A stretch of 64,000 bases of DNA from Scytalidium lignicola (lineage: Eukaryota > Ascomycota > Leotiomycetes). A program made the position numbers and the translations under genes. Location of the stretch: positions 167,844 to 231,843 of the forward strand of contig NCSJ02000027.1 in assembly GCA_002812745.2 (NCBI GenBank). Reading direction: 5' to 3'. Positions 23,268 through 34,650 of the stretch are shown here, in pieces (position 1 is the stretch's first letter; each line of letters begins with the position of its first letter). Below the pieces are notes generated by a model that saw only the letters and a list, made by a program, of their open reading frames with translations, searched no databases and had not been told where the DNA came from.

Positions 23268-23647
23268 ATTTATCAAGATAGGTAGTGTTCAAAATGTTAC
23301 AAAACTACATTATCCAGGTTACTGGATAGCTAAGGATAAGGTAGATGTTCAAGGACAACGGAAATGATATAATATAAACAATTAAGTCAAAGGTAAGATT
23401 TAATAATGTATTTAAGTTGAACACAAAGAGTCTACTCTTATATTCTTATGATGTGTTTATATAAATAATGAAATACAGTTAGACCTCTTAAACCTCTTAA
23501 GTCCCTCAAGTCCATAGACCCCTTAGACTTCCTAAGTCCCTTGGGTCCTAATTATGTTATGTGATTATTAGGTTCTCTATATACACTTTACTGTATATCA
23601 AGCCTCAGGCTTACACTAATCACTATGTTACAGTAAAACCTATAACA
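23268..23647 (-). repeat. LTR of Gypsy relic A
   Basis: On the minus strand it starts TGTTATAGGTTTTAC at 23647 and carries AAGCCTGAGGCTTG and a TATATAGAGAACCTAATAAT block. It ends near ATCTTGATAAATCAGG, the sequence preceding the internal region. It parallels 26120-26492 throughout. Confidence 0.7.
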
Positions 23648-26492
23648 ATAGAGTAAAGATTAACATTTTTAACATTGTTAATTGATATATTATCTCTGAT
23701 TTTTAAATCTTCAGCATTTTTCTAAAGTTTTTCAAATAATGTTGTTTATCTTCTAACAAGGTCTTATAACCTTAGTTTATTTAAGCTTTTGTTGTTTATG
23801 AATATATATACATCTTGTACTTATTCTGTTATTTCATTTCTAAAGTATTCTTTTATTTTAATAATAAAGATATTACTTTCCTTAGGAATTCTTCTTGTAA
23901 AATTCAAAGAGTATATTATTACTTCTTAGTTAAATTGTTAATCAATCCTTTATATTAACTTGTCTTCTCTTGATAATACAATAAGTAATTCTAAAGGTAA
24001 TAAATCTTCCTCTAGTTCATTAACTATAAATAGTACTTCCTTGTCTTAATTAGTTTATTTAACAATAACCTCTACTGATTCCCTTTATTCTTGTTGAGTA
24101 TAATATTATTTAATTTCTAATAATTGTTTTATTGATTTTCTTAAGCTTTAGATTTCTTTATATTATGTTTTTACCTTTACTTTATCTTACTAGAAAGTTA
24201 TTATTGGATAATCTCCTTGTTAAAGGTTATACTACCCTTACACAATATAACTTAATCCTTCTTTTATTACTATTTAAGCATTCTCAAGTATCTAGTCAAA
24301 ATCATCTTGGATTTAAGTTCTTTTTATTAGTAAGAGAAACTTATATATTCTTCTCTTTATGATAATACTCTAGAGGTTTATCTTATAAACTAGAATAAGA
24401 TTTTCAAAGTCAAGTTCTTGTTCTTCAATAATTGTTTCCTCTTATTATACAATCTTATAAAGTTAACTTTTATCTAAGATTTCTTATCCTCTTAATCCTT
24501 TTATACTAATTGTCAGGTAATATCTTAAGATTAATACTTCTTTAGAAACAAGATATATTTCTGTTAATATAACCTTAAAGTTTATTAGTATGATTATTCA
24601 AATCTTACTAACTCTTAGAATTGATCTCCATCTGTCTTAATTCTTAGTTGTCTTCTCATCTTAAAGGTATCTTATATGTTGAGTTCTTATTATAAGTATT
24701 AAGCTTACTTTAAGGATTCTTATTATAACTATTTCATCTGCATTTGTTTTGATGATATGATATGATATAATTATCAAGTCTTAACAAACTTCTTCCTTTA
24801 AAGAATTTCCTTCTTTATCTTTAAAGTCTTCTCCCTTTGAAGATTCTGATGAGATATTCATAATTCTTAGAATTCTTATAACTTCAACTTTAACTATTAT
24901 ACTTAACTTATTATCCTTTTTATAAGTATTTACTATATGTTTAAGAAGTTTGTATTTAAAACATAACTTATTTTTTCTTCTTTTATCAAGTTCTTTAAAG
25001 GAGATTTTAAAAGAATTCCTTTTTTTTATTCTTTCCTTTATAATATTTCTTTCCCTTTCCTCTGAAGGTCTTTCTTCTCTTTATAATATTTAACTTTATA
25101 AAGTCTCCTTAATCCTTCTTACTGTTAATCTTTTTACAGTTAAAGTAAAATCTACTCTTTTTGTTTAAGATTATCTTGTATTATTTATTCTTAATCTTAA
25201 TAAATAAATTAACAAGAGTGTTAAATGTAATGATTATAAGTTGTTAGTATAATTCTTCTTTAATAAAGTCTTTCAGCTTAGTCTTATACTGATGTATATA
25301 TGTCTCCTCTTCTCAGTTAACTGATACTATGTATTAACAATAGAGCATTGTATATTTGTTAAGGCTTTTAGTTTGTTTAAGGTAAGCTAATTGCCTTTTN
25401 AGTGTTCTTTTTTTNCATTAACATCTTTATACAAGTGTTTAAGTTCTCTTGTGTAGTTAACTTAACTTATAATAATGTTAATTATTCTTTAGTTTGTTAT
25501 TTCTTTGTTTGTTGTGAACTATTTGTCCTTAAAAGGTTAAAACCAAGTTTTAACTACTCCTCTTAAGTATATTAATGCTTATAAAACCTTATGTATATCT
25601 TTAAGTAATAGATGATCATTTAACACTAAATAAGTTCTTGTTTAAGCTAAGTATACCTTTAACTTCTTTTTNATCTTTGTAAAATAAGTTTAGTCTGATG
25701 ATCTTAACTTCTTTAAGTATTGTTATTAGAATTTGTTTTATATTATTCTTTAGTTTAGAGTTTAAATCAAGGTTTAGACTTAAAGTTCTTAGTATTAAAA
25801 TTAGTTTTAAGTTAGATTTAAGTAATAAAGGTGTTAATTTCTTTTTTTATAACTCTTGATAATTCTTTAATAGTTGATCCTTTTGTTAACTTAATAAGTT
25901 ACTTTGATAATATAACAACTTCTTTTAATACTCCTTATTAAATGTTAGTTTCCTTAATAATTTAATTCTTACTTAAGTCTTTTTTNAAAACTATCTTTTA
26001 AACTTTCCTCAGATTCTTTTTTNAGATTCCTCTTTAGATTCTTCTTTAAAGTCTTCTTCAGAATCTTCTTCAAGTTATTATTTGTTGTTATTATTTATTA
26101 GTATATTTGTTTTTAAATCCTGATTTATCAAGATAAGTAATGTTCAAAATGTTATAAAACTATGTTATTTAAATCATTGAATAGTTAAGGATAAGGTAAA
26201 TGTTCAAGGATAACAAAAACATATAACACTTGAACTAGTAACTAAGTCAAAGGTAAAATCTAGTAATATATTTAGGTTAAACATAAAGAGTTTACTCTTA
26301 TGTTCTTATAATGTGCTTATATAGATAATAAAATCCAATTAGATCCCTTAGAGTCCTTAGGATCTACTAAAGTCTCTTAAGGATCTTAAGACTCCATCAC
26401 ATGACCTCTGATTGTTAAGTTCTCTATATACACCTTCTGTGTACTAAGCCTTAAGCTTACACTAATCAACTTGTTAAGTAAAACCTATAACA
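23648..26492 (-). mobile_element. Ty3/Gypsy relic B (5' LTR plus gag-protease part)
   Basis: 23648-26119 is co-linear with 20806-23267 of relic A; for example both begin GTAAAGATTAACATTT followed by a TTGATATATTATCT-like block. A second LTR follows at 26120-26492. Relic A's LTR (23647) abuts relic B's interior exactly, so A was inserted into, or recombined with, B. Relic B is the more heavily RIP-mutated. It has no open frame of note; the 76-codon plus-strand frame at 24132 is compositional. Confidence 0.8.
26120..26492 (-). repeat. LTR of Gypsy relic B
   Basis: The minus-strand start is TGTTATAGGTTTTACTTAAC at 26492. Block order matches the LTR of relic A (AAGCTTAAGGCTTAG, TATATAGAGAACTTAAC, repeated AAGGACTCTAAGGG-like runs). 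Confidence 0.7.
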
Positions 26493-29400
26493 ATAAATAA
26501 CTTATATATATAAGTTATTTTGTTATTGAAAAGTAATTTGTAAACTTATAATAAAAGTATAATTAAGATATACTTTATACTATTCATTTAAGCTTAAATT
26601 ATGAAGATTAATTGTTAACTTTGATTTAAAAAGAATAATTATTAAGATTTTTAAAGAGTATAATATTTACAAGTTTGTTTACTTATAGTATATTTATTGC
26701 ATATACACTGTTTATAAGTCTAAGTATTATACAAGAATATGATATTGATTATAATAAACTAAATGAAAAACAATAGATTTAGAAATTTTATTATTTTGAT
26801 AATCAGCATTATCTAATCATATATTGTACATATGCATAAACTAAAGCATTCTTCAATTCACCTTGTCTTAAAATGGATTTATCATTCAAAATAGTATAAG
26901 GTAAAACAAATCTATATTTGATAATAGGATAGGATAAAGGATTAAAATGTATTTAAATTTTTGTATATACTTTCCTTAATCTTAAAATATACACAATATA
27001 TATTACAATGTTTTCTCATATATTTAAGGTTATAAGTAAAGTTGTTAAGAAGAAAGTTAGATTTCTTTATATTCATAGTAGAACAGATAACTAAAGGATA
27101 GTTATAGTTAATATGTATAAGAAATAAGTATTAAGTATGTATACTATTTATAAACAGAACATATACTTATTATATTTAGGATTTAGTGATTATCTACATT
27201 CTATAAATCCTTCTTGAACATAGAATAAATATCTTCTGTATATATTAATCTTTTGTAAGGTTTATGTTTAATGGAACTTTATAAAATGATAGCTTATACA
27301 TCTTGTAAAACACTTAATTCATAAAATATAAGAGTTAACTTCAAAAGCTGATCTCTTCTAATGTATAAAGAGTATATACATTACATACTTAAAGCTTAAA
27401 TCTTAGGTTAAGAGTAAAAAAATACTATGGATATTAATTAGTTTAACTTAAGATTAGTCTTGAATTTATCCTGAATAATGGACATATGCTTAAAAACATA
27501 CTTCATTGAATGAAAGTAATTATTTTCAGGATAATAATTATACTAGAAGAAAGTTGAATTTGTTAATAGTTATTCTGAGATAAGTATATATATAATATTT
27601 GTACAGTATAAATAATAACCTTCTTAGATTAAAAGAACAAGCTATTAATATAATATTAACAAAATAGACTTTTAATAAGTTTAGAATATCATTGTTATAA
27701 AAGAATCAAAGTAATTAAGTAAGACTATTTATACAAATGAGAAAATTAGGTAATAACTATTTTGATCTTATATATAGTGTATGTTAAGCATATATAAAGA
27801 CAAATAATACTAATATATAATTCAACATTGAGTATATTATCTTAATTTGCCTTATAATCTTAGAAATCCTTTTGATATACTGAATATATTAACAATTAAT
27901 TTAACAAGTCTTTATCTGTTAAGTAATGTTATATTAGTTTTAAGTTTAAATGATATTATATTTGTAGATGATAAATTATCTATAATTAGTATAAGTAATA
28001 TATATATTTCTAATATATAATACTTTATACCTTTTAACAGAAAACAATATTAATCTTAATAGTTATTAGATTAAATAAAAGAAGAAGTTTATACTTTATG
28101 TATAAAAGAAATTAATAAACAGAAATGTATTATTAAACGATAAAAAAGGGAATATGAAGTTGTAAAGGAATTAGAAATATTATAATAATAATAAGTAGAG
28201 TATATACATAGTATAAGTAATTCATAATCTTAGAATATTCATTTTATTTTCCTTATTACTTAATATACTTTGTAAACTCCTTAACCTTTGTATATATATT
28301 GTTTATCCATAGCTTATACCTTCTTAAAAACTATCAAAAACATTAGAAAGATATGTTATACTTATATAAAACTTATACTTCATATTCCTTGATTGTATAA
28401 TGTGTTAAATAATATATACTTATTGTAATTAGTATATAAAGGGTATATGTAAAGCTCTTGGATTTAGTATACCTTTTCTGGGGATTTTACAACCTTGTTT
28501 AACAGTTATAGTATTATGATGTATTATAATTATTAGCAAAGTATATATAATACATATTTAGATTATATACTAAGAGTTAGAAAACCTTGAAAAACATTAT
28601 TATCATCTTCTGCAAGAGGAATTATATAATGTTATTACATGATTAGTATATGTTATAAATATGTTAAAGATATACTTATACAATATTTTCTTCTTAATCT
28701 TAAAAGCTTTTCAACTTTTTGTATACTATAGTTAATATAAGTGTTGTATATACAAGGGTTAATTATTATAAGTAAATCAATATTAGATTAAGTTATAAAT
28801 AGTATATATAATAATATTGTTAATAGTTCGTTGAATAATAATGTTGAATTCATAGTATTGATTAGTTAAGAATTGATTTTTAATAATAATAAAGGTTAAA
28901 GTATATACTTATTATATATATACTTTAACCTTTTTATATATGAACATTTTAAGTAAGTAAAAGATAACTTCAAAAGAATAAATATAAATATATATTATAA
29001 ATATATAATTCTTATATTGTTCTATAAACTTACCTGATAATAGAAATAAGTATTAAATCTAACAGTAAATTCCAAATTGTTAACTCTAATAGAATATTAG
29101 CATTATATATATATAACACAAATATTACTTATGTAATTGCTTTATAAGCATTAGTATATTGTTCAATGATATTATTAGGATTTTTAAGAATTATAAGTAA
29201 TGTATATACAAGGAATACACAAAGTATTTATTCAAGATTAAATAAGAAACAAGTAATATACTACTTGTCAGAAATAATATAATACTTTAGTATACTGTGA
29301 ATATTAACTTTACATGTATAATAAGTATATATAGTTTACTTTATACTATTAACTTTCTTTGTTAAAGTTGTATTCTGTTTAATGTTATTAGTAATTAGTT

Positions 29401-30539
29401 TATTCTTAGTATATGCTAATTACAAATATTGTAGATTTTATGCTCACTAACTCTTAGATGAATTTGTCAGATGTGTTTGTAAAGCTTTAAAACGTTAACT
29501 AAGCATATGCAGAATATATGTTAAACTTATACTTAGCTAATCATAACAAACAATACTATACATAACTTTATCATTGACATTAATCTTATAACTGTAGATA
29601 ATTAGTATATACAGTATTTGAAGAATGAATATGCTTATATAAAAGTGTTGATTATGAATAAGTTGATAATAGCATTTGATAAGTCTAATATAATAAGTAT
29701 ATGAATAACATATGCTTGAAATAAGTATATTTACCATTATTATCTTGAGTAATAATAAAGGGAGTTGTATCTTGTTAATATATACTTAATCTATAACTAA
29801 TCCAAGGTAAAGTTATACCTTTCTCTTTAGTATTAATAATAACTTGTTGACTTATTTATTATCCTTAGTATATGTTACTTATATTTATCAGATATACTTA
29901 TGAGTAAGAACTTATTCAAGATTATAATTTGAAATAAGACTTAAAATATTATTAATATATACAATATGATTGTTAGAGTATGTACTTATTATAATGATAA
30001 TTATAACCATTAGTATTTATAACTTTAGCAATTGTTAGGTTATTAAAATCAACATATATAAAAGACATGTTAAGCATATGTTAAATGAATATCAATATCA
30101 GCAATTATCTTATACAACAAAACTGATGAAATGCATTGATTGTAGAATATATATAAATAGCTTATAGTATGTTGAAGTTATTGTTTATAATAAGAATCAA
30201 CCTTTGTGACAAGAGCTTTTTTTTAAGAGCTTTATATATACTTGGCATATGCTTTATAAGTACTTAGTAAGCAAATATAACAAACAAAGTAATGTATATA
30301 TATGCTAATCGTTAGCAAACATAACAAATGTATATACAAGTTATATATATACATAAATTCAACTTTTAGATTGTAATACTTAAAGTATAAAGCTTTTAAT
30401 ATAAATAAAATATTGTTTAGTTTACTATTATTAAATATATATAATCTAAACTTATAACTAATGTTTATAACTTATTAAAATAATAGATATCTTACTTATA
30501 TGTCTTGTATATACACTGTATACTAGATTAATTATTCTC
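26493..30539. other. TpA-saturated AT-rich segment, content unidentified
   Basis: About 4 kb of extreme AT richness dominated by TATATA, GTATATAC and ATACTTAT strings, different in texture from the Copia and Gypsy relics on its left. No coding frame above about 66 codons (29537-29737, minus) and no motif could be recognised. It could be a hyper-RIPed element of unknown type. A perfect hairpin lies at 28892-28934. Confidence 0.5.
28892..28934. repeat. Perfect 17-bp inverted repeat with 9-nt loop
   Basis: The left arm AAAGGTTAAAGTATATA (28892-28908) is the exact reverse complement of 28918-28934. It could be an element terminus or a cruciform. No function is assigned. Confidence 0.8.
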
Positions 30540-30631
30540 TACCTTTGTTGACCTTGGTTTTTCCTACCCTCGTTGAGGTTGCGTTGTGCTACATGCTCTA
30601 CCCATGTTGAGAACTTTTGTACCCGTGTTGA
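30540..30631. repeat. Subterminal motif cluster
   Basis: Four copies of a TACC(C/T)NNGTTGA motif at 30540-30551, 30565-30576, 30599-30610 and 30620-30631 in an un-RIPed stretch at the element's left end. This is reminiscent of transposase-binding repeats. Confidence 0.6.
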
Positions 30632-30819
30632 ACTATCACCTTACCCTATGTTACTGATCACTTCCTCTTTAACTTCATATTCAACATCAAATATTCAACC
30701 ACAAATAACTAATATTCGAATATATTTAATGACTAGCTAAATTAGGACATTTGTTTATCTTATGCTTTGTACTTTTATACTTTGAGTAGTTAAGTAGCTG
30801 TCATTATGATATTAGTAAG

Positions 30820-31014
30820 TGTTGGTAGAATAGTGGTTATGTACACGTGATATTCACGTGCCCCTGTAAGCTAGTCCCGATTAGGTAGTAGGAGCGAACG
30901 AAGCTCCTACAGCTTTACTCTCCCACCCCCTAATCGTACAACAACCATGGAATAGCACAACGAGTATATTACGTATAATTGCGTACTGTACTACGTGCTA
31001 CAGGTGAACCGACA
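30820..31014. mobile_element. Solo LTR (195 bp) with perfect 5-bp target duplication
   Basis: It begins TGTTGGTAGAATAGTGG and ends GGTGAACCGACA, flanked by GTAAG at 30815-30819 and 31015-31019. It is GC-richer than its context and not RIP-decayed, and contains CACGTGATATTCACGTG, a perfect palindrome apart from its centre. A different family from the 16430-16650 LTR. Confidence 0.9.
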
Positions 31015-31690
31015 GTAAGGTTTGAGTTATACTCTTTGAATTTATTACCTTTATTACTTCCTGAGCAATTATACTTAATTAAGCTAATTCTTGAACTTCT
31101 TGCCTTGTTAAAGAGCTTGTATGAATTAACTGTTTTCTAAATTTACATAATTTTCATTGTATTAAAGCATTTTTAACTTATAATCACTTTATATCTTTAA
31201 TTATAAATATTATACTATGTATAATTATTTTATATCTTTTAACTAGTTAATTCAAAGTTGTTTTTGTAAGAATTATAAGATTATATTATTCTTTAAGTAA
31301 TTGTTAAATAAACTAAGATTACAAATGCAATTAAACAAGGTTATAAAGTATTTGTAAAATTTATTGTACTTTAGAATTATTATTATAAATACTCTTTAAA
31401 AGTATAAGTGTATAATTAACTTAAACATACAATTTAATTAGTATATATTTTAGTTTATAAGAAATCAATTCAGTAATTATAAATCTATTTTAAATAATTG
31501 TTGATTTAAAAGTTTGCTAATATACAATTAGATATAACTCTAAGAAATCCTCTTTGTTAATATGTTGAATTTCATTATGTACTTTGTTTTTAAGTTAAGC
31601 ATTATATACATGTTTAATAACTNAAAAAACAAGTTATATCAAGTAATTGAAGAAGATATAATAAATAAGAAAATATATACATTAGAATAA

Positions 31691-33125
31691 GGGGATACTT
31701 AAATCCACTTGGCACTTACTTAAATCCACTTGAAATCGCCGGTGCTGGACACGCCCGGACTACCATACTCTATAGTAATTTGTTAGTAACTATATTATCC
31801 AGTCATGTCCGTCTCTGAAAACGCTAAAACACATACAAACGCATTTTGTAATATATTAGACTCTGTCATATGTACATATAATTAAAGTTATTCTTACTTA
31901 CTTCTCTAGTTACTTTTGCTTAAAATAACTACTTAAATGCCATCTTCATATAGTTCTCCGCCTTCAGAAGCATTATACACTGATTTATCTACTTTATTTG
32001 CTTTAATTCAAGCTTTTGCTCATGTTAATAAATATCCATTTATCATTTATGATAAACAACCATGAAAAGTGGTTTATACTTGTGATTAAACTGGAAATTA
32101 CCAATTTAAAGGCAAAAAAAATAACGTTGACCAATTAAAACGATAAAATTCTTCTTTTAAGAAGTGTAATTATAAGATAAAAATAATTGTTAAAGTTAAA
32201 GGTAATGAGTGAAGGTTAAAGGTTATAAAACTAACATATAACTATAATGCTTTTATAGCTTTTATAACTTATCTAGTATATAGAATAACTACTTTAAACC
32301 CTTAGATTTATGCTCAAATCTTATTTAAAGTATATATTAGAATAAGAAATGCTTAAATATTAAGTTAGTATTCCTTTTAGAGAAAACAAAGAAATTATAT
32401 GACTAAATTTTAAATTAGCTTTAGGAAATAATAAAATAAAATAATATTATTAAGTACTCTTATAGTTTCTAACATTCAAAAACTTATTTTAAATTTACAA
32501 GTTGTACAAAAGAAAAACAGACTTNAAAAAAGCTTTAAATAGAGTTAGGAAATCGAATACTAATATAATTTCTAGTATAAAACAATTATTTTTTGTCTTT
32601 GAATTGTCTAGTAGTTTAACTTTACCAGCTTTGAAGGTCTCAGCTCTCAGAACACTTTCTAAAAGCATAAAGTTAATATTAGAAAAGGAGATATACATTA
32701 TATAATCTGGCTGTATAACTACAAGAGTTAAGATACAGCGAATTTAAGAAATCGATAGAAATATGTATGAACTTAAAATTGCATGAGAACAAAATTATCA
32801 ACGTAGAATTTCATCGATCTATCATACAAATTCTATGAAGGAGATAGCTAAACTAGCTGACAAGGCAATGCAAGCCTCAAAAGCTTAAGACATAGTTCAA
32901 GAAACCCAAGATTATATCAAAATATTACTATAACTTCGTATTGAAATATTGTTATAACTTTGAAAAGTTATCAGATAACAAGAATATAATTGATTACATT
33001 ATACAATCTCTTGTTGCCATACTAATTTGTATGTAAGGCTAAGGTAGTGCTATGCCTGAGGTTAGGTTTAACATTAGCGATTTCAAGTGGATTTAAGTAA
33101 ATGCTAAGTAGATTTAAGTATCCTC
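31691..33125 (+). mobile_element. MULE-type DNA transposon relic
   Basis: The left end GGGGATACTTAAATCCACTT and reversed right end GAGGATACTTAAATCTACTT are matching terminal inverted repeats extending about 50 bp, each containing a second ACTTAAATCCACTT copy. TAGAATAA flanks both sides (31683-31690 and 33126-33133); the next base outward differs as T versus C, so an original 9-bp duplication is likely. Inside is a plus-strand protein relic of MULE type. One end of a second copy lies at 11630. Confidence 0.8.
31937..32700 (+). pseudogene. MULE transposase N-terminal region, decayed
   Basis: From the ATG at 31937 the frame reads MPSSYSSPPSEALYTDLSTL, then AFAHVNKYPFIIYDKQP, a stop, KVVYTCD, and KKCNYKIKI...VIKLTYNYNAF. 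This is the Cys/His-type DNA-binding head (C...C...W...HN-like) seen at the start of fungal MULE transposases. The stops replace Gln or Trp. The catalytic DDE part cannot be read, and the small frames at 32495-32705 on both strands are compositional. Confidence 0.6.
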
Positions 33126-33704
33126 TAGAATAATTTTATATTAAGAATAAAATAAGTTAAATTCAAGTATTATATAATTTTTATAATTATTAAAAATTAA
33201 TAAATGATATTAGCTTTTAATTCTTTTTTTAATAATAAGTTTAAAGGTTTTCTTAAATTATTTAAAGCTGATTTAATTAATTGTTTATTTATTATTACTT
33301 TAATTATAACTTACTTATAATTTCTAAGTTATAATAATGAAAGTTTGCTAAAATCTTTAAAAGTTATAATCACTTTTATAATAGTAATTATACTTATTAC
33401 AAAGCTTATTTCATTGAAATTATAAGTATTCTTATTTAAGATTTTATATTAAGCTTTGATTTTAAGAAATTAGTTAAGCTATTATTGAATAAGCTTTAGA
33501 TTTTCATATTTAACTTGTTAATAATTATATTTACAAATATATTTAATAGTTAATTTAATATGATAACTTAAAAATTGTTAAATTTAATTTTTGCTTACAA
33601 GTAAAGGAGAAGTAAGTTTATTACACTTAAAAGTAAAACATTAATTATTACTTGTATACTTGAAAGTTTAAAAAGTATTCCTCGTTTACTTATAGAAATA
33701 ATCT

Positions 33705-34005
33705 ATTTTACCCAGGAGCAGAACGAGACGACGGCGAAGCAGAAGCGTCTCAGAGAACTGAGCTACTAACTACTAACTTAATAGCACAGCGAAACTCTCC
33801 CCAACCAAGCCGGTAAGCCGAGTACCGGACAAGAGGATAGTAGAGACGAGGCGAGGCAACTGCACCCAAGCAGATAGAGAGCAGCATGGAGGTTTTCACC
33901 CGGCCAGGGAGCTGGCACGGTTTCCTGTATGACAGTGTAGTTATCCCGCATACCCTTAGGGTGGCCTCATGGCCTACGGTGTAAGAATAATAATAATATA
34001 GATTT
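33705..34005. mobile_element. Non-RIPed insert with (AAT)n tail, possible LINE/SINE 3' end
   Basis: Abrupt change from RIPed sequence to GC-balanced CCCAGGAGCAGAACGAGACG. It ends with a GGTGGCCTCATGGCC hairpin and an AATAATAATAATA tail at about 33987-34000. A 3' tail of short A-rich repeats is typical of LINE or SINE insertions. No coding content was recognised, and no target duplication was found. Confidence 0.4.
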
Positions 34006-34650
34006 CCCCTTACGAGTTAACAAGTAGCTGGATTTGTATGGTGAGGTACAAACAAGGTTAAAGTGAATCTCGTAAGCAGTTGCGTAAGTGTAACTATGCA
34101 GTGACCCTCCGTTCCCCCTGCCAAGCCCCGCTTTGTCTAACCACATCATGCGCAACTCTCTGCCATCTCTGGATGACCTTGTAAATACTACTGCAATTAT
34201 TATTTTTTTCTTTTTTCCGGGTGAGATTACATATGATCCGACAAAATGGAAGTTGCCCTAGTTATATAGTACTTCGGCAGTTTCACGTTGGGTCGAGGGT
34301 TTTCTGAGGTTCTAGCATCAAGATGAATCAATGAACTTCTTTTGCGAATTGACTATTCCTGCCAACAGTCTGCTCTCAATTATTCTTTTGCAAATTGATT
34401 TAATTCAGTATCCTAAAATACAAAGTAGTACAGTAAATTCCAAACTCTGCTAGGCCCCGTGTTCTATTTATATTCTATGTATATTTCCCCCCATAATAGC
34501 AATATAATCCACCTGCTCTGAGTCGACACTATGTAACTGATTCGACAGATATACGAAAAGTATCAGGATGATATCCAGTATCATATCATATGTTGAAGAA
34601 CTATCACCCTCCTAACATCCTCCATCTTGAACAAAAAATCGATTGCATGT
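34006..34650. other. 3' flank of the MFS gene, no gene seen
   Basis: The minus-strand 62-codon frame at 33967-34155 has no domain character. The island ends here and composition returns to normal. Confidence 0.5.

Larger units (their letters stand above)
18740..23647 (-). mobile_element. Ty3/Gypsy retrotransposon relic A (5' LTR to RNase H)
   Basis: Read on the minus strand there is a 5' LTR (23647 to about 23268), gag-like sequence, a protease-like segment (20893-20702), reverse transcriptase with FIIVYLNNIIIYSKS near 19845-19780 (family YLDD turned into YLNN), and the end of RNase H with ITHIKGEDNRRVDTLNWKPKYL near 19090-18980. The integrase and 3' LTR are missing; sequence joins Copia B at about 18740. 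Stops and D-to-N changes fit RIP. Confidence 0.8.
30540..33704 (-). mobile_element. Second Fot1/Pogo-like element, truncated, with nested LTR and MULE
   Basis: The left side holds four TACCC-N-GTTGA-type subterminal motifs (30540, 30565, 30599, 30620). The region after about 30720 repeats the C-terminal transposase and zinc-knuckle area of the element at 13092 in decayed form (CTAAATTAGGACATTTG corresponds to CTAAATTAGGGCACTTA). Sequence at 33150-33690 matches 14020-14640. A solo LTR (30820-31014) and a MULE (31691-33125) are inserted. The right terminus is lost at about 33704, where non-RIPed sequence begins. Confidence 0.65.

Noticed and set aside
32495..32705. Overlapping 67-codon frames on both strands
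   Set aside because: Both contain an n and lie inside the MULE relic; mirror-image frames of AT-rich DNA.
11791..33700. Mitochondrial DNA insertion explaining the AT richness
   Set aside because: Copia, Gypsy, Fot1 and MULE protein remnants with Gln-to-stop changes explain it; no mitochondrial gene or tRNA was recognised.
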